From positions 62,001-126,000 of the forward strand of contig NZ_CP019044.1 in the NCBI RefSeq assembly GCF_001953055.1: a stretch of 64,000 nucleotides of DNA. Direction: 5' to 3'. Under the pieces are notes generated by a model. It was given only the letters and a program-made list of their open reading frames with translations. It ran no database searches and was not told the DNA's origin. Positions 9,102-18,433 of this stretch are shown here, piece by piece. Position 1 is the first letter of the stretch. Each line of letters begins with the position of its first letter. The position numbers and the translations under genes are program-made. Source of the stretch: Salaquimonas pukyongi (lineage in GTDB: Bacteria; Pseudomonadota; Alphaproteobacteria; Rhizobiales; Rhizobiaceae).

Positions 9102-10067
9102 TCAGGCTTCACCCTTGCGCGTGAACTGGCCCTGCGGGCGGAAGCGCACCAGATAGGAAGGCAGGATCGAGCGCATGGAGCGCGGCTTGATGCCAATGTC
9201 TTCGAGCGTGCGCTTCTGGCGCCGGGCCTCCTCGGAGACGATGTTGTCGCGCTTGAGCATCTGCACCTGATCAATGGTAATGGGCGCACCCGGCAGCCAG
9301 CCGGTCAGCCTTGCAAGGGCTTCGGCCACAAACCAGGGCAGCGGGAGATAGCCCCGCTCCCGGTGGATGACTTCCTGCATGACATCCATGCATTCGCGGA
9401 AAGTTGCCACTTGAGGACCGCCCAGTTCATAGATTTTCCCGCCTTTCAAATCGCCGTCGATTGCACGCGCAATGGCCTCGGCCACATCGCCGGCATAGAC
9501 AGGCTGAAATTTGGTATGGCCACCGCCAATTGCCGGCAGAAAGGGTGAAATCCTCGCAATGGCGGCAAAACGGTTGAAGAAATCATCCTCGGGTCCAAAC
9601 ATGACGGACGGGCGGAAGATGATCGCGTTTTTGACGGTTTCAAGCACAGCCGCTTCACCCGACGCTTTGCTGCGGCCGTATCGGGAGGGCGAATCGGGAT
9701 CGGCGCCAATGGCGCTGACATGAACCAGCCGGGCGTTTTGGGCTCTGGCAGCTTCGGCAATGGCGCGTGCACCGAAATCCTGGACTGCGGCCATGTTGTT
9801 GCGCCCGCCTGTATTGAAGGTACCGGTCAGGTTGATGACGGCATCTGCTCCCTGCACCGCGCGGTCGACCGACCATCTGACGCGTACATTGGCCTGGATT
9901 GCCTTGATCTGTCCCAGTTCGCCAAGCGGCTGCAAATGCTGGGCGAGATCGGGCCGGCGGCAGGCCACCAGCACCCGGTAGCCGCGCTTGGCAAGCGCCC
10001 TGACCACATGGCGGCCGAGAAAGCCTGAGCCGCCGAAAACGGTAACGCGTTGGGGAAGATTTTTCAT
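9102..10067 (-). CDS. Complex I NDUFA9-subunit-like NAD(P)-binding protein
   Basis: A 321-residue atypical SDR. It opens MKNLPQRVTVFGGSGFLGRHVV, a textbook dinucleotide-binding loop, and has VHVSAIGADPDSPSRYGRSKASGE carrying a Tyr-x3-Lys pair, then FRPSVMFGPEDDFFNRFA. This pattern matches bacterial relatives of the mitochondrial complex I accessory subunit NDUFA9, which in Rhizobiales lie near uppP. The role in bacteria is not settled; cofactor binding is likely and catalysis doubtful. I start at 10067; the frame extends to 10136 without family-like residues. It is transcribed away from the tRNA-Leu gene. Confidence 0.88.
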   Translation of the reverse strand: MKNLPQRVTVFGGSGFLGRHVVRALAKRGYRVLVACRRPDLAQHLQPLGELGQIKAIQANVRVRWSVDRAVQGADAVINLTGTFNTGGRNNMAAVQDFGARAIAEAARAQNARLVHVSAIGADPDSPSRYGRSKASGEAAVLETVKNAIIFRPSVMFGPEDDFFNRFAAIARISPFLPAIGGGHTKFQPVYAGDVAEAIARAIDGDLKGGKIYELGGPQVATFRECMDVMQEVIHRERGYLPLPWFVAEALARLTGWLPGAPITIDQVQMLKRDNIVSEEARRQKRTLEDIGIKPRSMRSILPSYLVRFRPQGQFTRKGEA

Positions 10068-10353
10068 GGTCGCTGCCCTGCGGTTAAAGTTCGGTGCGGA
10101 CAATGCCCGGGAGAAGAACGCCCGCACCGGCGGCATTACTGCGGCAACCGGTCCGCTGTCCGTCTACCGGTTAGCCGATTATGCGGCCGCGGTCCAGAGC
10201 GCAGAGTGGCGCGCTGAAAACCGGTTTTCCCTGTCCGTCAACAAGCGGAAATTCATGCTGCTGACGGGGCGAGAAAACGCGTTGACAGCCACGGCGGCAC
10301 GGCCTAAACGTCACGCCTGCCGCCGGAAAACCGGCTGGCCTCGCCCTTGTTGG

Positions 10354-10440
<87 letters not shown>

Positions 10441-10708
10441 TTTGTCCAACGTACGATTATCTCCCGTCTTGGCATTGCCTGCCACCATGGTGGCAGCGTG
10501 GCCAAGGACGGCCTGCAATCGGCGCCACAAGCGCGGGTCTCGGCGACGAAGGAGTTCAACAAGGTACAAGGCGGCCCCAATACTCTCCGTTCTTTGGCGC
10601 AGCCGGGAAGTTTGCGTGTGACAGGCGGCGAAGCCCTTGAGCATTTATCCGCCTGCAGCTTACATGCAGCTCCATGAGATTTGTCGCTTGAAACCGGGGA
10701 GCAATGGC

Positions 10709-12214
10709 ATGAGCCGCCGCAAGAATGTCCTCTTCATCATTATTGACCAGTTCCGTGCGGATTGTCTGGCCGGCCTGTTCGGCAACCATGTTCCGCTTCC
10801 CAATCTGCGCGGCTTCATGGCCGAGGCCGTTACCTTCAACAACCATGTTTCGGTAACGAGCCCGTGCGGGCCCTCGCGCATCTCGCTGCTGACCGGGCAG
10901 TATGCGATGAACCACCGCTCGGTACGCAATGGCACGCCACTGCCGCACGACAAGCCCAACTTGGCGACCGAAGCACGCAAGGCCGGCTATCTGCCGCTGC
11001 TCTACGGCTACACCGACACCACGATGGACCCGCGTGTCTTCGACGCCGGCGATCCAGTGCTGCATTCCTACGAACAGGTCATGCCCGGCTTTGTGGAAGC
11101 GCTGGAGATGCGGTTGGAGGAAAGTTGGCCCTGGCGGGCCCATCTGAAGGCCAGGGGATACAAGGTGCCGGACTTTCCCGAAATCTTTCGTCCTGCAGGC
11201 GGCCGGCTGAACGGGCCGGCACGCTACCGGGCGGAAGATAGCGACACGGCATTTCTGACCGACCGTGTCATTGATGAGCTGCTGGCAAGGCCCGGCGGAT
11301 GGTTTGGTCATGTTACCTATATCCGGCCGCATCCGCCCTTCGTTGCACCCGAACCGTATAACAAGCTGGTCGATCCCGCCGGCCTGCCAGCTGCATTAAC
11401 GGGTGCAGAAGGTGCCGGTGAACATCCTTACCTTGCACCGGCGCGGGCGGACCAGCCCATGGCTTCCACCGTGATCGGCTTTCCGGATCTCGAACCGACG
11501 CCTGAGAACATTGCCATGCTGCGGGCGATCTATCTCGGACTTGCTGCTGAAGTTGATCATCACTTCGGACGTATTTTAGCCGCGCTGAAATCTGCCGGCC
11601 TTTATGAGGATACCATTGTGATGGTCAGCGGCGATCACGGCGAGATGCTCGGTGACTACGGATTGTGGGGAAAACACAGCTACCATGATGCGGCCTTCCG
11701 CGTTCCTCTGATCATCCGCGACCCGGATCGCAACGCCCTGGCCGGCAAGGCACTTGATCTGCCAAGCGAGTCCGTTGATCTCGCGCCGACACTGCTCGAA
11801 ATGATCGGCGCGGAGATTCCCGGCACGATGGATGGCAAGAGCCTGGTTCCGCTGCTGGAAGGGCAAACGCCTGCCAACTGGCGCCGCTACACCTATTCCG
11901 AACTGGAATTCGGAAATCCCCTCTATCCGAGCCTTCCCCAGAGGGAGCTGGGCCTTGCCTGCGAGCAAAGCAATCTCGCGGTAATCCGCGACGGCCGTTA
12001 TAACATGGTGCATTTCAACGGCGGCCTGCCGCCACTGCTGTTCGACATGAACGGCGAGGGCGAGGCGCGGGACATTTCCCGCGATCCCGGTTCACAGGAC
12101 ATCCTGTTGCGGTTGACGCAGGCAATGCTCGACCACCGCATGACACATGCCGAAGGCCGGTTTTCGCGTGTCATGATCACCGGAAAGGGTGTTGTTGAAA
12201 ACAGAGCGGTCTGA
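10709..12214 (+). CDS. Sulfatase-fold phosphonate monoester hydrolase / phosphodiesterase
   Basis: A 501-residue enzyme of the alkaline phosphatase superfamily. The N-terminus (RKNVLFIIIDQFRADCLAGL) carries a metal-binding Asp. VTSPCGPSRISLLTG contains the C-x-P-S-R motif whose cysteine is converted to formylglycine. SGDHGEMLGDYGLWGKHSYHD supplies further metal ligands. MNHRSVRNGTPL, YTDTTMDPR and IRPHPPFVAPEPY match rhizobial phosphonate monoester hydrolases more closely than arylsulfatases. Such enzymes cleave phosphonate monoesters and phosphodiesters, and often sulfate esters as well. GGGGAG precedes the start at 10709. No signal peptide is seen, so it acts in the cytoplasm. It lies upstream of a Dpp-type importer and near phnWAY, which supports a phosphonate role. 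The true substrate is unproven. Confidence 0.85.
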   Translation: MSRRKNVLFIIIDQFRADCLAGLFGNHVPLPNLRGFMAEAVTFNNHVSVTSPCGPSRISLLTGQYAMNHRSVRNGTPLPHDKPNLATEARKAGYLPLLYGYTDTTMDPRVFDAGDPVLHSYEQVMPGFVEALEMRLEESWPWRAHLKARGYKVPDFPEIFRPAGGRLNGPARYRAEDSDTAFLTDRVIDELLARPGGWFGHVTYIRPHPPFVAPEPYNKLVDPAGLPAALTGAEGAGEHPYLAPARADQPMASTVIGFPDLEPTPENIAMLRAIYLGLAAEVDHHFGRILAALKSAGLYEDTIVMVSGDHGEMLGDYGLWGKHSYHDAAFRVPLIIRDPDRNALAGKALDLPSESVDLAPTLLEMIGAEIPGTMDGKSLVPLLEGQTPANWRRYTYSELEFGNPLYPSLPQRELGLACEQSNLAVIRDGRYNMVHFNGGLPPLLFDMNGEGEARDISRDPGSQDILLRLTQAMLDHRMTHAEGRFSRVMITGKGVVENRAV

Positions 12215-12703
12215 CAACCGGCTTTGCGATGGCGGGCACAAAAGACAAGGCAGCCCGCCCGGCCACAACGCGTCATAAAACTGTTACCGGCGCAGGGCAG
12301 GACTTGGCCGTCCCGGCTCTTTTGCGGTCCCGGTTCTGCATTTCGTCGTAAGGTGCCGGGGCGTGGTAAGGTGCACTGTTTATGTCGGCAGGCATGGTTT
12401 TCCGGTGTGAAGTGTTTCATTATCCTCCGCTTACCGTAGTCGGGACAACCCTGAAAACTGCTGCCATCAGGATATAACCGTGACAGATGCAACGATACAA
12501 TTTATCGATTTTACAGATGGCTTGTCTGGTGCGCATCATGTGGGTGTCCCCGATGTCGGGTCCGGGAGGAGGAGAAACTGCCGGAAAACAGGTCTGGTTT
12601 CTGCGGTGCCGCTAAAAAGGTTGGCCGGTGGCCTGCCGGTCTGGTCCGCAGAGTCTTGCCCCATTGGCTACTTGACGGAAATTTGAGGCAGGGAATAGTC
12701 TTT

Positions 12704-12722
12704 CCATAGGCTTGGTCTATGG
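12704..12722. promoter_or_regulatory. 19-bp dyad CCATAG-N7-CTATGG upstream of importer operon
   Basis: Perfect 6-bp arms are separated by 7 nt, just downstream of the weak promoter-like TTGACG/ATAGTC pair and about 145 nt before the SBP start. It could be an operator for an unlinked regulator. A dyad this short can occur by chance. Confidence 0.3.
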
Positions 12723-12792
12723 GGAGAGCCGCGGGAACCGTTGCAGGTTTTCGCAGATGGGCCTGGCAGACAGTAAACCGGACCACTGGTTG

Positions 12793-12811
12793 CCAACGCA
12801 GTTGGCGTTGG
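12793..12811. promoter_or_regulatory. 19-bp dyad CCAACGC-N5-GCGTTGG in the leader of the importer operon
   Basis: Perfect 7-bp arms lie 56 nt before the SBP start codon. The arm sequence GCCAACGC occurs again inside the signal-peptide coding region (near 12920), so the leader hairpin could also pair with the early coding sequence. It may be an operator or an mRNA structure. Confidence 0.35.
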
Positions 12812-12867
12812 TGGATTGTTGGTTCGCCCGCAATGCAAGTCGCATGGGCGTAATGTGGAGGTACAAG

Positions 12868-14907
12868 ATGAAGAAGTTTTTATTGTCCGGCGTGGCGTTG
12901 TTTGCATTAACAACAGTTGCCAACGCCAACTGTCCTGCTGTGACGGTTGCCGATATGAGCGGTGTTGCCGCTGGAAAATATCCGCAACAGTTTGAATTGA
13001 GCGAATTTCAGGACGCTGCAAACTGCACGCTTGAATTTGCCGAGAACCCGGCCATTGGCGATCTGAATGGCCAGATCAAGGGCAATCCCGATCTGCCGCC
13101 GCTGGCAGAGCGCCTGCCGGAGGAGCCGCTGGTCGTTGCACCCTACGCATCCATCGGCAAATATGGTGGCACTCTTGATGCGCTGTCCAATGCCACCGAG
13201 GCCGGAACTTCCGATTTCCTTTCCACCCGCCACGTAAACCTCGTTCGTTATTCCGATGACCTGGCGACCATCGTACCCAATGTTGCCAGGGACTGGAGCT
13301 GGAACGAGGATTTCACCGAACTGACCTTCTTCCTGCGCAAGGGCCACAAATGGTCCGACGGTCAGCCTTTCACCTCGGCAGACGTGAAATTCTGGTATGA
13401 CAATCTGGCGCTCGACTCCAACGTGATCGAAAAACCGAAGGATTATGTGCTTGTCGGCGGCGAGCGCATGCAGATCGAAACACCGGACGAAACAACGGTG
13501 ATTTTCAAACTGCCGGCACCCAAGCCCGGTCTGCTGGCCCACTTCGCCACCCACTACGGGCAGGGCTTCCAGCCGAAGCATTTCCTTGGCCAGTTCCATC
13601 CCGACATCAATGCCGATGCGGACAGCCATGCCCAGTCGATGGGATTTGAAAACGGCTATGCTGCCATCAAGGCCTATTATGGCAATTCCGACTGGACGGA
13701 TACGCCAACGCCGATGCTGAACAGCCCGGATCTGCTGGACAAGCTGCCGGCAAACACCATGCCGACGCTGGAAAGCCATATCGTCATCCGTGACACGACC
13801 GAGGGAAGGCACTATGTCGCCAATCCCTATTTCCACATGGTCGATACCCAGGGCAACCAGTTACCCTACATCAGCGAGCAGGATGAAATCTATGCCAACG
13901 ACCAGCAGGTCCGCCTGCTTAAACTGGTCAATGGCGAAGCCGACTACAAGACGCAGTCGCTTCAACTTTCGGATGCTCCGCTGCTTCTGGAAAACCAGGA
14001 GAAAGGCGACTACACGATCCATCTGAAGCCGAAGATCGCAATGCATGCAGTGTCTTTCAACGTTACTTCGGAAGACATGGAAAAACGCAAGGTCTTTGGT
14101 GATCTTCGTTTCCGCAAGGCGATGTCGATCGCGATCAACCGCGAAGAGCTCAATCAGGTCGCCTATTTCGGCGAAGGCAAGATCCAGCAGTATATCGGGT
14201 TTTCGCCAGCGCCGGATTTTGTCGACGAGAAGTGGAAGACCTTTGCCACCGAATATGATGCCGACGGCGCCAAGTCACTGCTCGACGAAGTCGGTGTGGT
14301 TGATGGCGATGGTGACGGTTTCCGCGACCTTCCCAACGGCCAGCCGCTGGTATTGAACCTGCAGTTTGCTACCCAGGGCATTGCGGGCCAGGTGGTTGAG
14401 CTAATCGGCCAGTACTGGTCCGATGTGGGCATCAAGACCACGGTGAAGGAGGTTACTCCGGATGAATACCGCTCTGCCCAGTCATCCAACCAGCTCGATG
14501 TGGGCTTGTGGGAGAAAGGCCAGCCGCTCGGTATTATCCTCGGCAACAATGAGCTTTGGGTTCCGCCCTTCGAAAACTACTTTGCACACCGCACCGGAAT
14601 GCTGTGGGCCGAGTGGGTCGATTCCAACGGTGAAAAGGGTGTGGAGCCGCCGGACTACGTCAAGCAGCTCATCGCCGACATCAACGCGTTCCAGTCGACG
14701 CCTGTCGGCACGCCTGAATCCGACAAACTCGGGGCGCGCATGGTTGAGAACATGGTTTCGAACCTGCTCTTCATCGGTACGGCGCTTACGCCAGACCCGA
14801 TCTACCATCGCAACGCGTTGAAGAACTTCGTCGAGTTCAAGACTGCTTCCTACGAATACTACCGGACCTACCCCTACCGGGCACACCAGTGGTATTTGGA
14901 CGAGTAA
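12868..14907 (+). CDS. ABC transporter substrate-binding protein, family 5 (Dpp/Opp type)
   Basis: A 679-residue periplasmic binding protein of the peptide/nickel/oligosaccharide class (SBP family 5). A signal peptide covers residues 1-21 (KKFLLSGVALFALTTVANA). The family core is clear: DLATIVPNVARDWSWNEDFTELTFFLRKGHKWSDGQPFTSADVKFWYD, and later DLRFRKAMSIAINREELNQ. At about 680 residues it is longer than DppA (about 530) and resembles the large rhizobial members used for sugars and other non-peptides. GGAGG lies 5-9 nt before the start codon. It heads a complete five-gene importer. The substrate is not readable; location next to a phosphonate monoester hydrolase and phn genes makes a phosphonate ester a hypothesis. 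Confidence 0.9.
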   Translation: MKKFLLSGVALFALTTVANANCPAVTVADMSGVAAGKYPQQFELSEFQDAANCTLEFAENPAIGDLNGQIKGNPDLPPLAERLPEEPLVVAPYASIGKYGGTLDALSNATEAGTSDFLSTRHVNLVRYSDDLATIVPNVARDWSWNEDFTELTFFLRKGHKWSDGQPFTSADVKFWYDNLALDSNVIEKPKDYVLVGGERMQIETPDETTVIFKLPAPKPGLLAHFATHYGQGFQPKHFLGQFHPDINADADSHAQSMGFENGYAAIKAYYGNSDWTDTPTPMLNSPDLLDKLPANTMPTLESHIVIRDTTEGRHYVANPYFHMVDTQGNQLPYISEQDEIYANDQQVRLLKLVNGEADYKTQSLQLSDAPLLLENQEKGDYTIHLKPKIAMHAVSFNVTSEDMEKRKVFGDLRFRKAMSIAINREELNQVAYFGEGKIQQYIGFSPAPDFVDEKWKTFATEYDADGAKSLLDEVGVVDGDGDGFRDLPNGQPLVLNLQFATQGIAGQVVELIGQYWSDVGIKTTVKEVTPDEYRSAQSSNQLDVGLWEKGQPLGIILGNNELWVPPFENYFAHRTGMLWAEWVDSNGEKGVEPPDYVKQLIADINAFQSTPVGTPESDKLGARMVENMVSNLLFIGTALTPDPIYHRNALKNFVEFKTASYEYYRTYPYRAHQWYLDE

Positions 14908-14929
14908 GCCGTTAGGCTCTCTTTGAGCC

Positions 14930-14959
14930 GGTCCGGGCGGTATAGTTTCCGCCCGGACC
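14930..14959 (+). other. Intercistronic hairpin between SBP and permease genes
   Basis: A perfect 11-bp stem (GGTCCGGGCGG with CCGCCCGGACC) and 8-nt loop lie 22 nt after the SBP stop. No U-run follows, so it is not a classical terminator. Such structures commonly protect the 3' end of the highly expressed binding-protein message and lower permease expression. Confidence 0.7.
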
Positions 14960-15007
14960 GTCAGACAAAAGATTCATCACGAATCTGCTCGACAGGAGGC
15001 CGGGGGA

Positions 15008-16015
15008 ATGGCGCAGTTTTTGCAGTTTGCCTTCACCAGGGCAGTCATGGCCCTTGTGACACTGCTTACCGTTTCACTAATCGTTTTCACATTGATGGAA
15101 CTGGTTCCCGGCACCTGTGCCGAGCGCTATCTTGCGTTCAAGAACACCCAGGGTTCGCAGATTTCCATCGACGATATCAAGGCGGAGGAAAAGCGCCTTG
15201 GCCTCGACCGGCCCTTCCTCATTCGATGGGGCAGTTGGGTCGGCAACGTGTTTTTCAAGGGTGAGTTTGGCGACAGTTGTATCCTGCGGCTGAACATCAA
15301 TCAGCTGCTGGCCGACAAATTCTGGATCAGTCTGGGAATCTGTCTTGCCGCACTGTTTCTCAGTTATCTCATAGCGGTGCCCATAGGAATCGTCTCGGCA
15401 AGCTCGAACAGTCCGGTAACCAACAACACGCTGCGTTTTGTTTCCTATCTTGGCCTTGCCCTGCCGAACTTCCTGCTGGCGCTGATCATCATGCTGTTTT
15501 CCACCGTTGTGTTCGGTGACTCGCTAACCGGTTTGTTCTCAAAGGAATTTCGCGATGCGGCTTGGTCCTGGGCCAAGTTCCAGGACTTCCTGTCGCGTGC
15601 CTGGCTGCCGATCTTCATTCTTGGCTGGTCGGCCACCGCCTTCGCACTGCAGACGGTGCGCGCATTGATGCTGGATGAGATCGGCAAACTCTATGTCACT
15701 GCCGCCGCCGCCCGGGGTGTTTCGGGATCAAGCCTGCTATGGCGGTATCCGGCAAGGCACGCCCTTGGTCCGGTGATCAACTCGCTCGGCTTCGATCTTA
15801 ATCGTATCTTCAATGAGCTGCCCATCGTGGCGCTGATCCTGACTCTCACCGAGGCAGGAGCGCTTCTCATCGAGGCGCTGGCGCGATCGAACGACCAGCA
15901 ATTGGCGGGTGCCATCATCTTCCTTTTAACGGCAAGTATCGTGGCACTGAATTTCGTCACCGACATCCTTCTTGCACTGCTCGATCCGAGGGTGCGGCGC
16001 GGACTGATGGGGTAG
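15008..16015 (+). CDS. ABC transporter permease, DppB type
   Basis: A 335-residue inner-membrane permease of the BPD transport family. The N-terminus FTRAVMALVTLLTVSLIVFTLMELVPG is the usual first helix of DppB-like proteins, followed by a periplasmic loop with LGLDRPFLIRWG. The EAA loop that contacts the ATPase is recognisable as YVTAAAARGVSGSSLLWRYPARHAL. The GVS version of its glycine region is typical of the second-type rhizobial importers. GGAGG precedes the start. It follows the SBP gene by 100 nt and precedes the second permease by 4 nt, so it lies in the same operon. Confidence 0.92.
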   Translation: MAQFLQFAFTRAVMALVTLLTVSLIVFTLMELVPGTCAERYLAFKNTQGSQISIDDIKAEEKRLGLDRPFLIRWGSWVGNVFFKGEFGDSCILRLNINQLLADKFWISLGICLAALFLSYLIAVPIGIVSASSNSPVTNNTLRFVSYLGLALPNFLLALIIMLFSTVVFGDSLTGLFSKEFRDAAWSWAKFQDFLSRAWLPIFILGWSATAFALQTVRALMLDEIGKLYVTAAAARGVSGSSLLWRYPARHALGPVINSLGFDLNRIFNELPIVALILTLTEAGALLIEALARSNDQQLAGAIIFLLTASIVALNFVTDILLALLDPRVRRGLMG

Positions 16016-16019
16016 TACG

Positions 16020-17372
16020 ATGACTGGCAAAAACGTAACTCCTCCCAGAGACGATCCTGACAGGGCGCCGGTTCAGCAGCCCGAACATCTCGATGCCTAT
16101 GGGGTACACGGGGCGGAAGGAACTGCGCCGGCCCCGGGCATGACAACGGCAATTGCTGCGGAAGGCGGGGGCGGGGTCTTTGGCTGGCTGCGCCGCAAGA
16201 AACAGGCCGGTGTCGACGAGAAGGCCAAGGAAGCCTATTTCACTGCGTCCCAGGGCCAGTTGATCTGGGCGCGATTCAAATCCAACCGGTCGGCAATGAT
16301 CGCCCTGTGGGCACTGGTTGTCATGGTGCTGATGGGGCTGTTTGCACCCTTCCTGTCGCCATACAATCCCACCATTGCCGGGCGGGATGCCAATTATGAA
16401 AATGGTGCTCCGCAGATCCCGAAGTTCTGGGATGAAAACGGTTTCTCCATCCGGCCCTTCATCTATGCGACAGAACGAGAGCGGTCGATCAAGACCAATT
16501 TCCGCTGGGTGATGACAGAGAACCGCGACAAGCGGCTTTATCTGCAGTTCTTCGTCAAGGACTGGAGATACAGCTTTGTCGAGATAGACTGGGATTTGCC
16601 GGGAAGTTGGCTGGATGTTGATCTGAAACTGCTCACCTTCGACCGGCACCTGTTCGGGGTCGAAGGCGGAAAGATCCATCTCTTCGGTACCGACGCTTCG
16701 GGCAAGGACATTTTCGGCCGGACGCTCCACGCCATATGGACATCGCTTGCTGTCGGCACGCTCGGCGTGATGATCGCTTTCATCCTGGCGCTGATCATTG
16801 GTGGCGTCTCTGGCTATTACGGCGGCTGGATTGACGGCTTGCTGCAGATGATTACGGATGCGATCCGAACGGTGCCCCCTATACCGCTGTTTATGGCACT
16901 GGCGGCCTTTATGCCCGATCATTGGAGTTCGGAGACCCGCTTCTTCTTTATCTCGATCATTCTCGGTTTCATCGGATGGCCGACGCTTGCCCGGCGCATC
17001 CGCACCCATCTTCTTACCGAGCGCAGCCAGGAATATGTGCTGGCGGCAGAATTGTGCGGTGCTTCCTCCTCGCACATCATCCGCCGGCATCTGCTGCCCA
17101 GTTTTACCAGCTACATCATCGTCGACCTGATGATTTCGTTTCCTTACATGGTGCGTTCGGAAACGGCACTTTCTTTTATCGGTCTTGGTTTGAAGGATCC
17201 GGTCAACTCGCTGGGTGCCTTGATGCAGAATGTCAGTCAGGCCGACGTTTTGCTTAATTACCAGTGGTATTTCATACCGGTGCTCTTTTTCATCGCGCTT
17301 GTGTTGGCGTTCGTGTTTGTCGGTGACGGGTTGCGGGATGCATCCGACCCCTATTCGGGGACCAAGAAATGA
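16020..17372 (+). CDS. ABC transporter permease, DppC type with large periplasmic insertion
   Basis: A 450-residue partner permease, longer than DppC (about 300). Residues 1-80 are a soluble, low-complexity N-terminal extension. The first helix (MIALWALVVMVLMGLFAPFL) follows near 92-112. A loop of about 110 residues precedes LFGTDASGKDIFGR, the conserved DppC segment. The EAA loop is YVLAAELCGASSSHIIRRHLLPS. Comparable insertions occur in YejE and in sugar-type rhizobial importers. The stop overlaps the next gene start by 4 nt (ATGA). The insertion may shape substrate passage from the large binding protein. Function follows the operon. Confidence 0.92.
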   Translation: MTGKNVTPPRDDPDRAPVQQPEHLDAYGVHGAEGTAPAPGMTTAIAAEGGGGVFGWLRRKKQAGVDEKAKEAYFTASQGQLIWARFKSNRSAMIALWALVVMVLMGLFAPFLSPYNPTIAGRDANYENGAPQIPKFWDENGFSIRPFIYATERERSIKTNFRWVMTENRDKRLYLQFFVKDWRYSFVEIDWDLPGSWLDVDLKLLTFDRHLFGVEGGKIHLFGTDASGKDIFGRTLHAIWTSLAVGTLGVMIAFILALIIGGVSGYYGGWIDGLLQMITDAIRTVPPIPLFMALAAFMPDHWSSETRFFFISIILGFIGWPTLARRIRTHLLTERSQEYVLAAELCGASSSHIIRRHLLPSFTSYIIVDLMISFPYMVRSETALSFIGLGLKDPVNSLGALMQNVSQADVLLNYQWYFIPVLFFIALVLAFVFVGDGLRDASDPYSGTKK

Positions 17373-18433
17373 CTGAGCCGCTGATTTCAGTAAAAGACCT
17401 GACGATACGCTTCAACACCGATGAAGGCCTTGTTACCGCGGTCGAGAACATCTCCTTTGACATCGCGCCAGGTGAGGTCTTGGGTCTCGTTGGTGAGAGC
17501 GGCTCGGGAAAGTCGGTCACCGCCAAGGCGCTGATGCAGCTCAATGCCGGCAACACCCGGTATGACGAAAAAAGCAGCATCATTCTCGATACGGAGGATG
17601 GCAAGGTTGACGTCCTGTCGCTGAAAAAACCCGGCGAGTTGCGCGTGGTCCGTGGTGGTGCGGTCTCGATGATCTTTCAGGAACCAATGGCGAGCTTCGC
17701 ACCCGCGATCACCATCGGCGACCAGATGGTCGAACAGCTGCTTATTCATACCGAAATGACAAAGGCCGAGGCGAAGAAGCACTCCGTCGACATGCTGGCA
17801 CGCGTCGGCATACCCGAGCCGGAGCGGCGTTTTGGCCAGTATGCGTTCGAATTTTCCGGCGGGATGCGTCAGCGGGCAATGATCGCCATGGCACTGTCCA
17901 CACGCCCAAAACTGCTGATTGCTGACGAGCCGACCACGGCACTGGACGTTACCATTCAGGCGCAGGTGATCGATTTGATGAAGGATCTGGTGGAAGAATT
18001 CCACATGGCGATCCTCTTTATTACCCACGATCTTGGCGTAATCGCCCAGACGGCGGACCGGGTGGCGGTGATGTATCTCGGTGAACTGGTGGAAACCGGT
18101 GAAGTGCGGCAGGTCATTCGCGAACCGCATCATCCCTATACCCAGGGGCTGCTTAATGCTCTGCCGAAACTGGATGATCTTGAAGCTGAATTGACACCGG
18201 TTCCCGGCGATATTCCAAGCCCGCTGGAACGCCCGAGCGGTTGTGTGTTTCATACCCGCTGCCCGGTTATGTATGGCGACCGCTGCACACAGGAAATTCC
18301 CCAGCTTCTCAAGGACAACAAGGGTCGCCTGGTCGCCTGCCATCTTGTCGAGGAAAAGGGAGTTCAAACGAAACCGCGCAAGGCGAAGGGTGGCACAAAG
18401 AAGGGCGGAACCAGGAAAGGTAAGGCGAAATGA
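17369..18433 (+). CDS. ABC transporter ATP-binding protein, DppD type
   Basis: A 354-residue ATPase subunit. Walker A GESGSGKS begins near residue 42. The signature is SGGMRQRAMIAMAL, and Walker B LLIADEPTTALDVTIQ with the H-loop LFITHDLGV follows. The oligopeptide-transporter C-terminal domain is present, including the Cys motif CVFHTRCPVMYGDRC. The last 20 residues are a lysine- and glycine-rich tail (KPRKAKGGTKKGGTRKGKAK), which is unusual for this family and likely disordered. It overlaps the upstream permease and the downstream ATPase gene by 4 nt each, indicating translational coupling. Confidence 0.94.
   Translation: MTEPLISVKDLTIRFNTDEGLVTAVENISFDIAPGEVLGLVGESGSGKSVTAKALMQLNAGNTRYDEKSSIILDTEDGKVDVLSLKKPGELRVVRGGAVSMIFQEPMASFAPAITIGDQMVEQLLIHTEMTKAEAKKHSVDMLARVGIPEPERRFGQYAFEFSGGMRQRAMIAMALSTRPKLLIADEPTTALDVTIQAQVIDLMKDLVEEFHMAILFITHDLGVIAQTADRVAVMYLGELVETGEVRQVIREPHHPYTQGLLNALPKLDDLEAELTPVPGDIPSPLERPSGCVFHTRCPVMYGDRCTQEIPQLLKDNKGRLVACHLVEEKGVQTKPRKAKGGTKKGGTRKGKAK

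Larger units (their letters stand above)
12215..12867. other. 653-nt intergenic region holding the leader of the Dpp-type operon
   Basis: I see no convincing gene here on either strand. Two small dyads lie in the 3' part: CCATAG-N7-CTATGG at 12704-12722 and CCAACGC-N5-GCGTTGG at 12793-12811. A TTGACG with an ATAGTC 17 nt later (12672-12700) could be a weak promoter. Regulation of the downstream importer is therefore probably encoded here. Confidence 0.5.

Noticed and set aside
10709-12214. Annotation as a plain arylsulfatase
   Set aside because: MNHRSV, YTDTTMDPR and IRPHPPF match phosphonate monoester hydrolases better, although sulfatase activity may coexist.
14930-14959. Hairpin after the SBP gene as a terminator
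   Set aside because: No U-run follows and the operon clearly continues.
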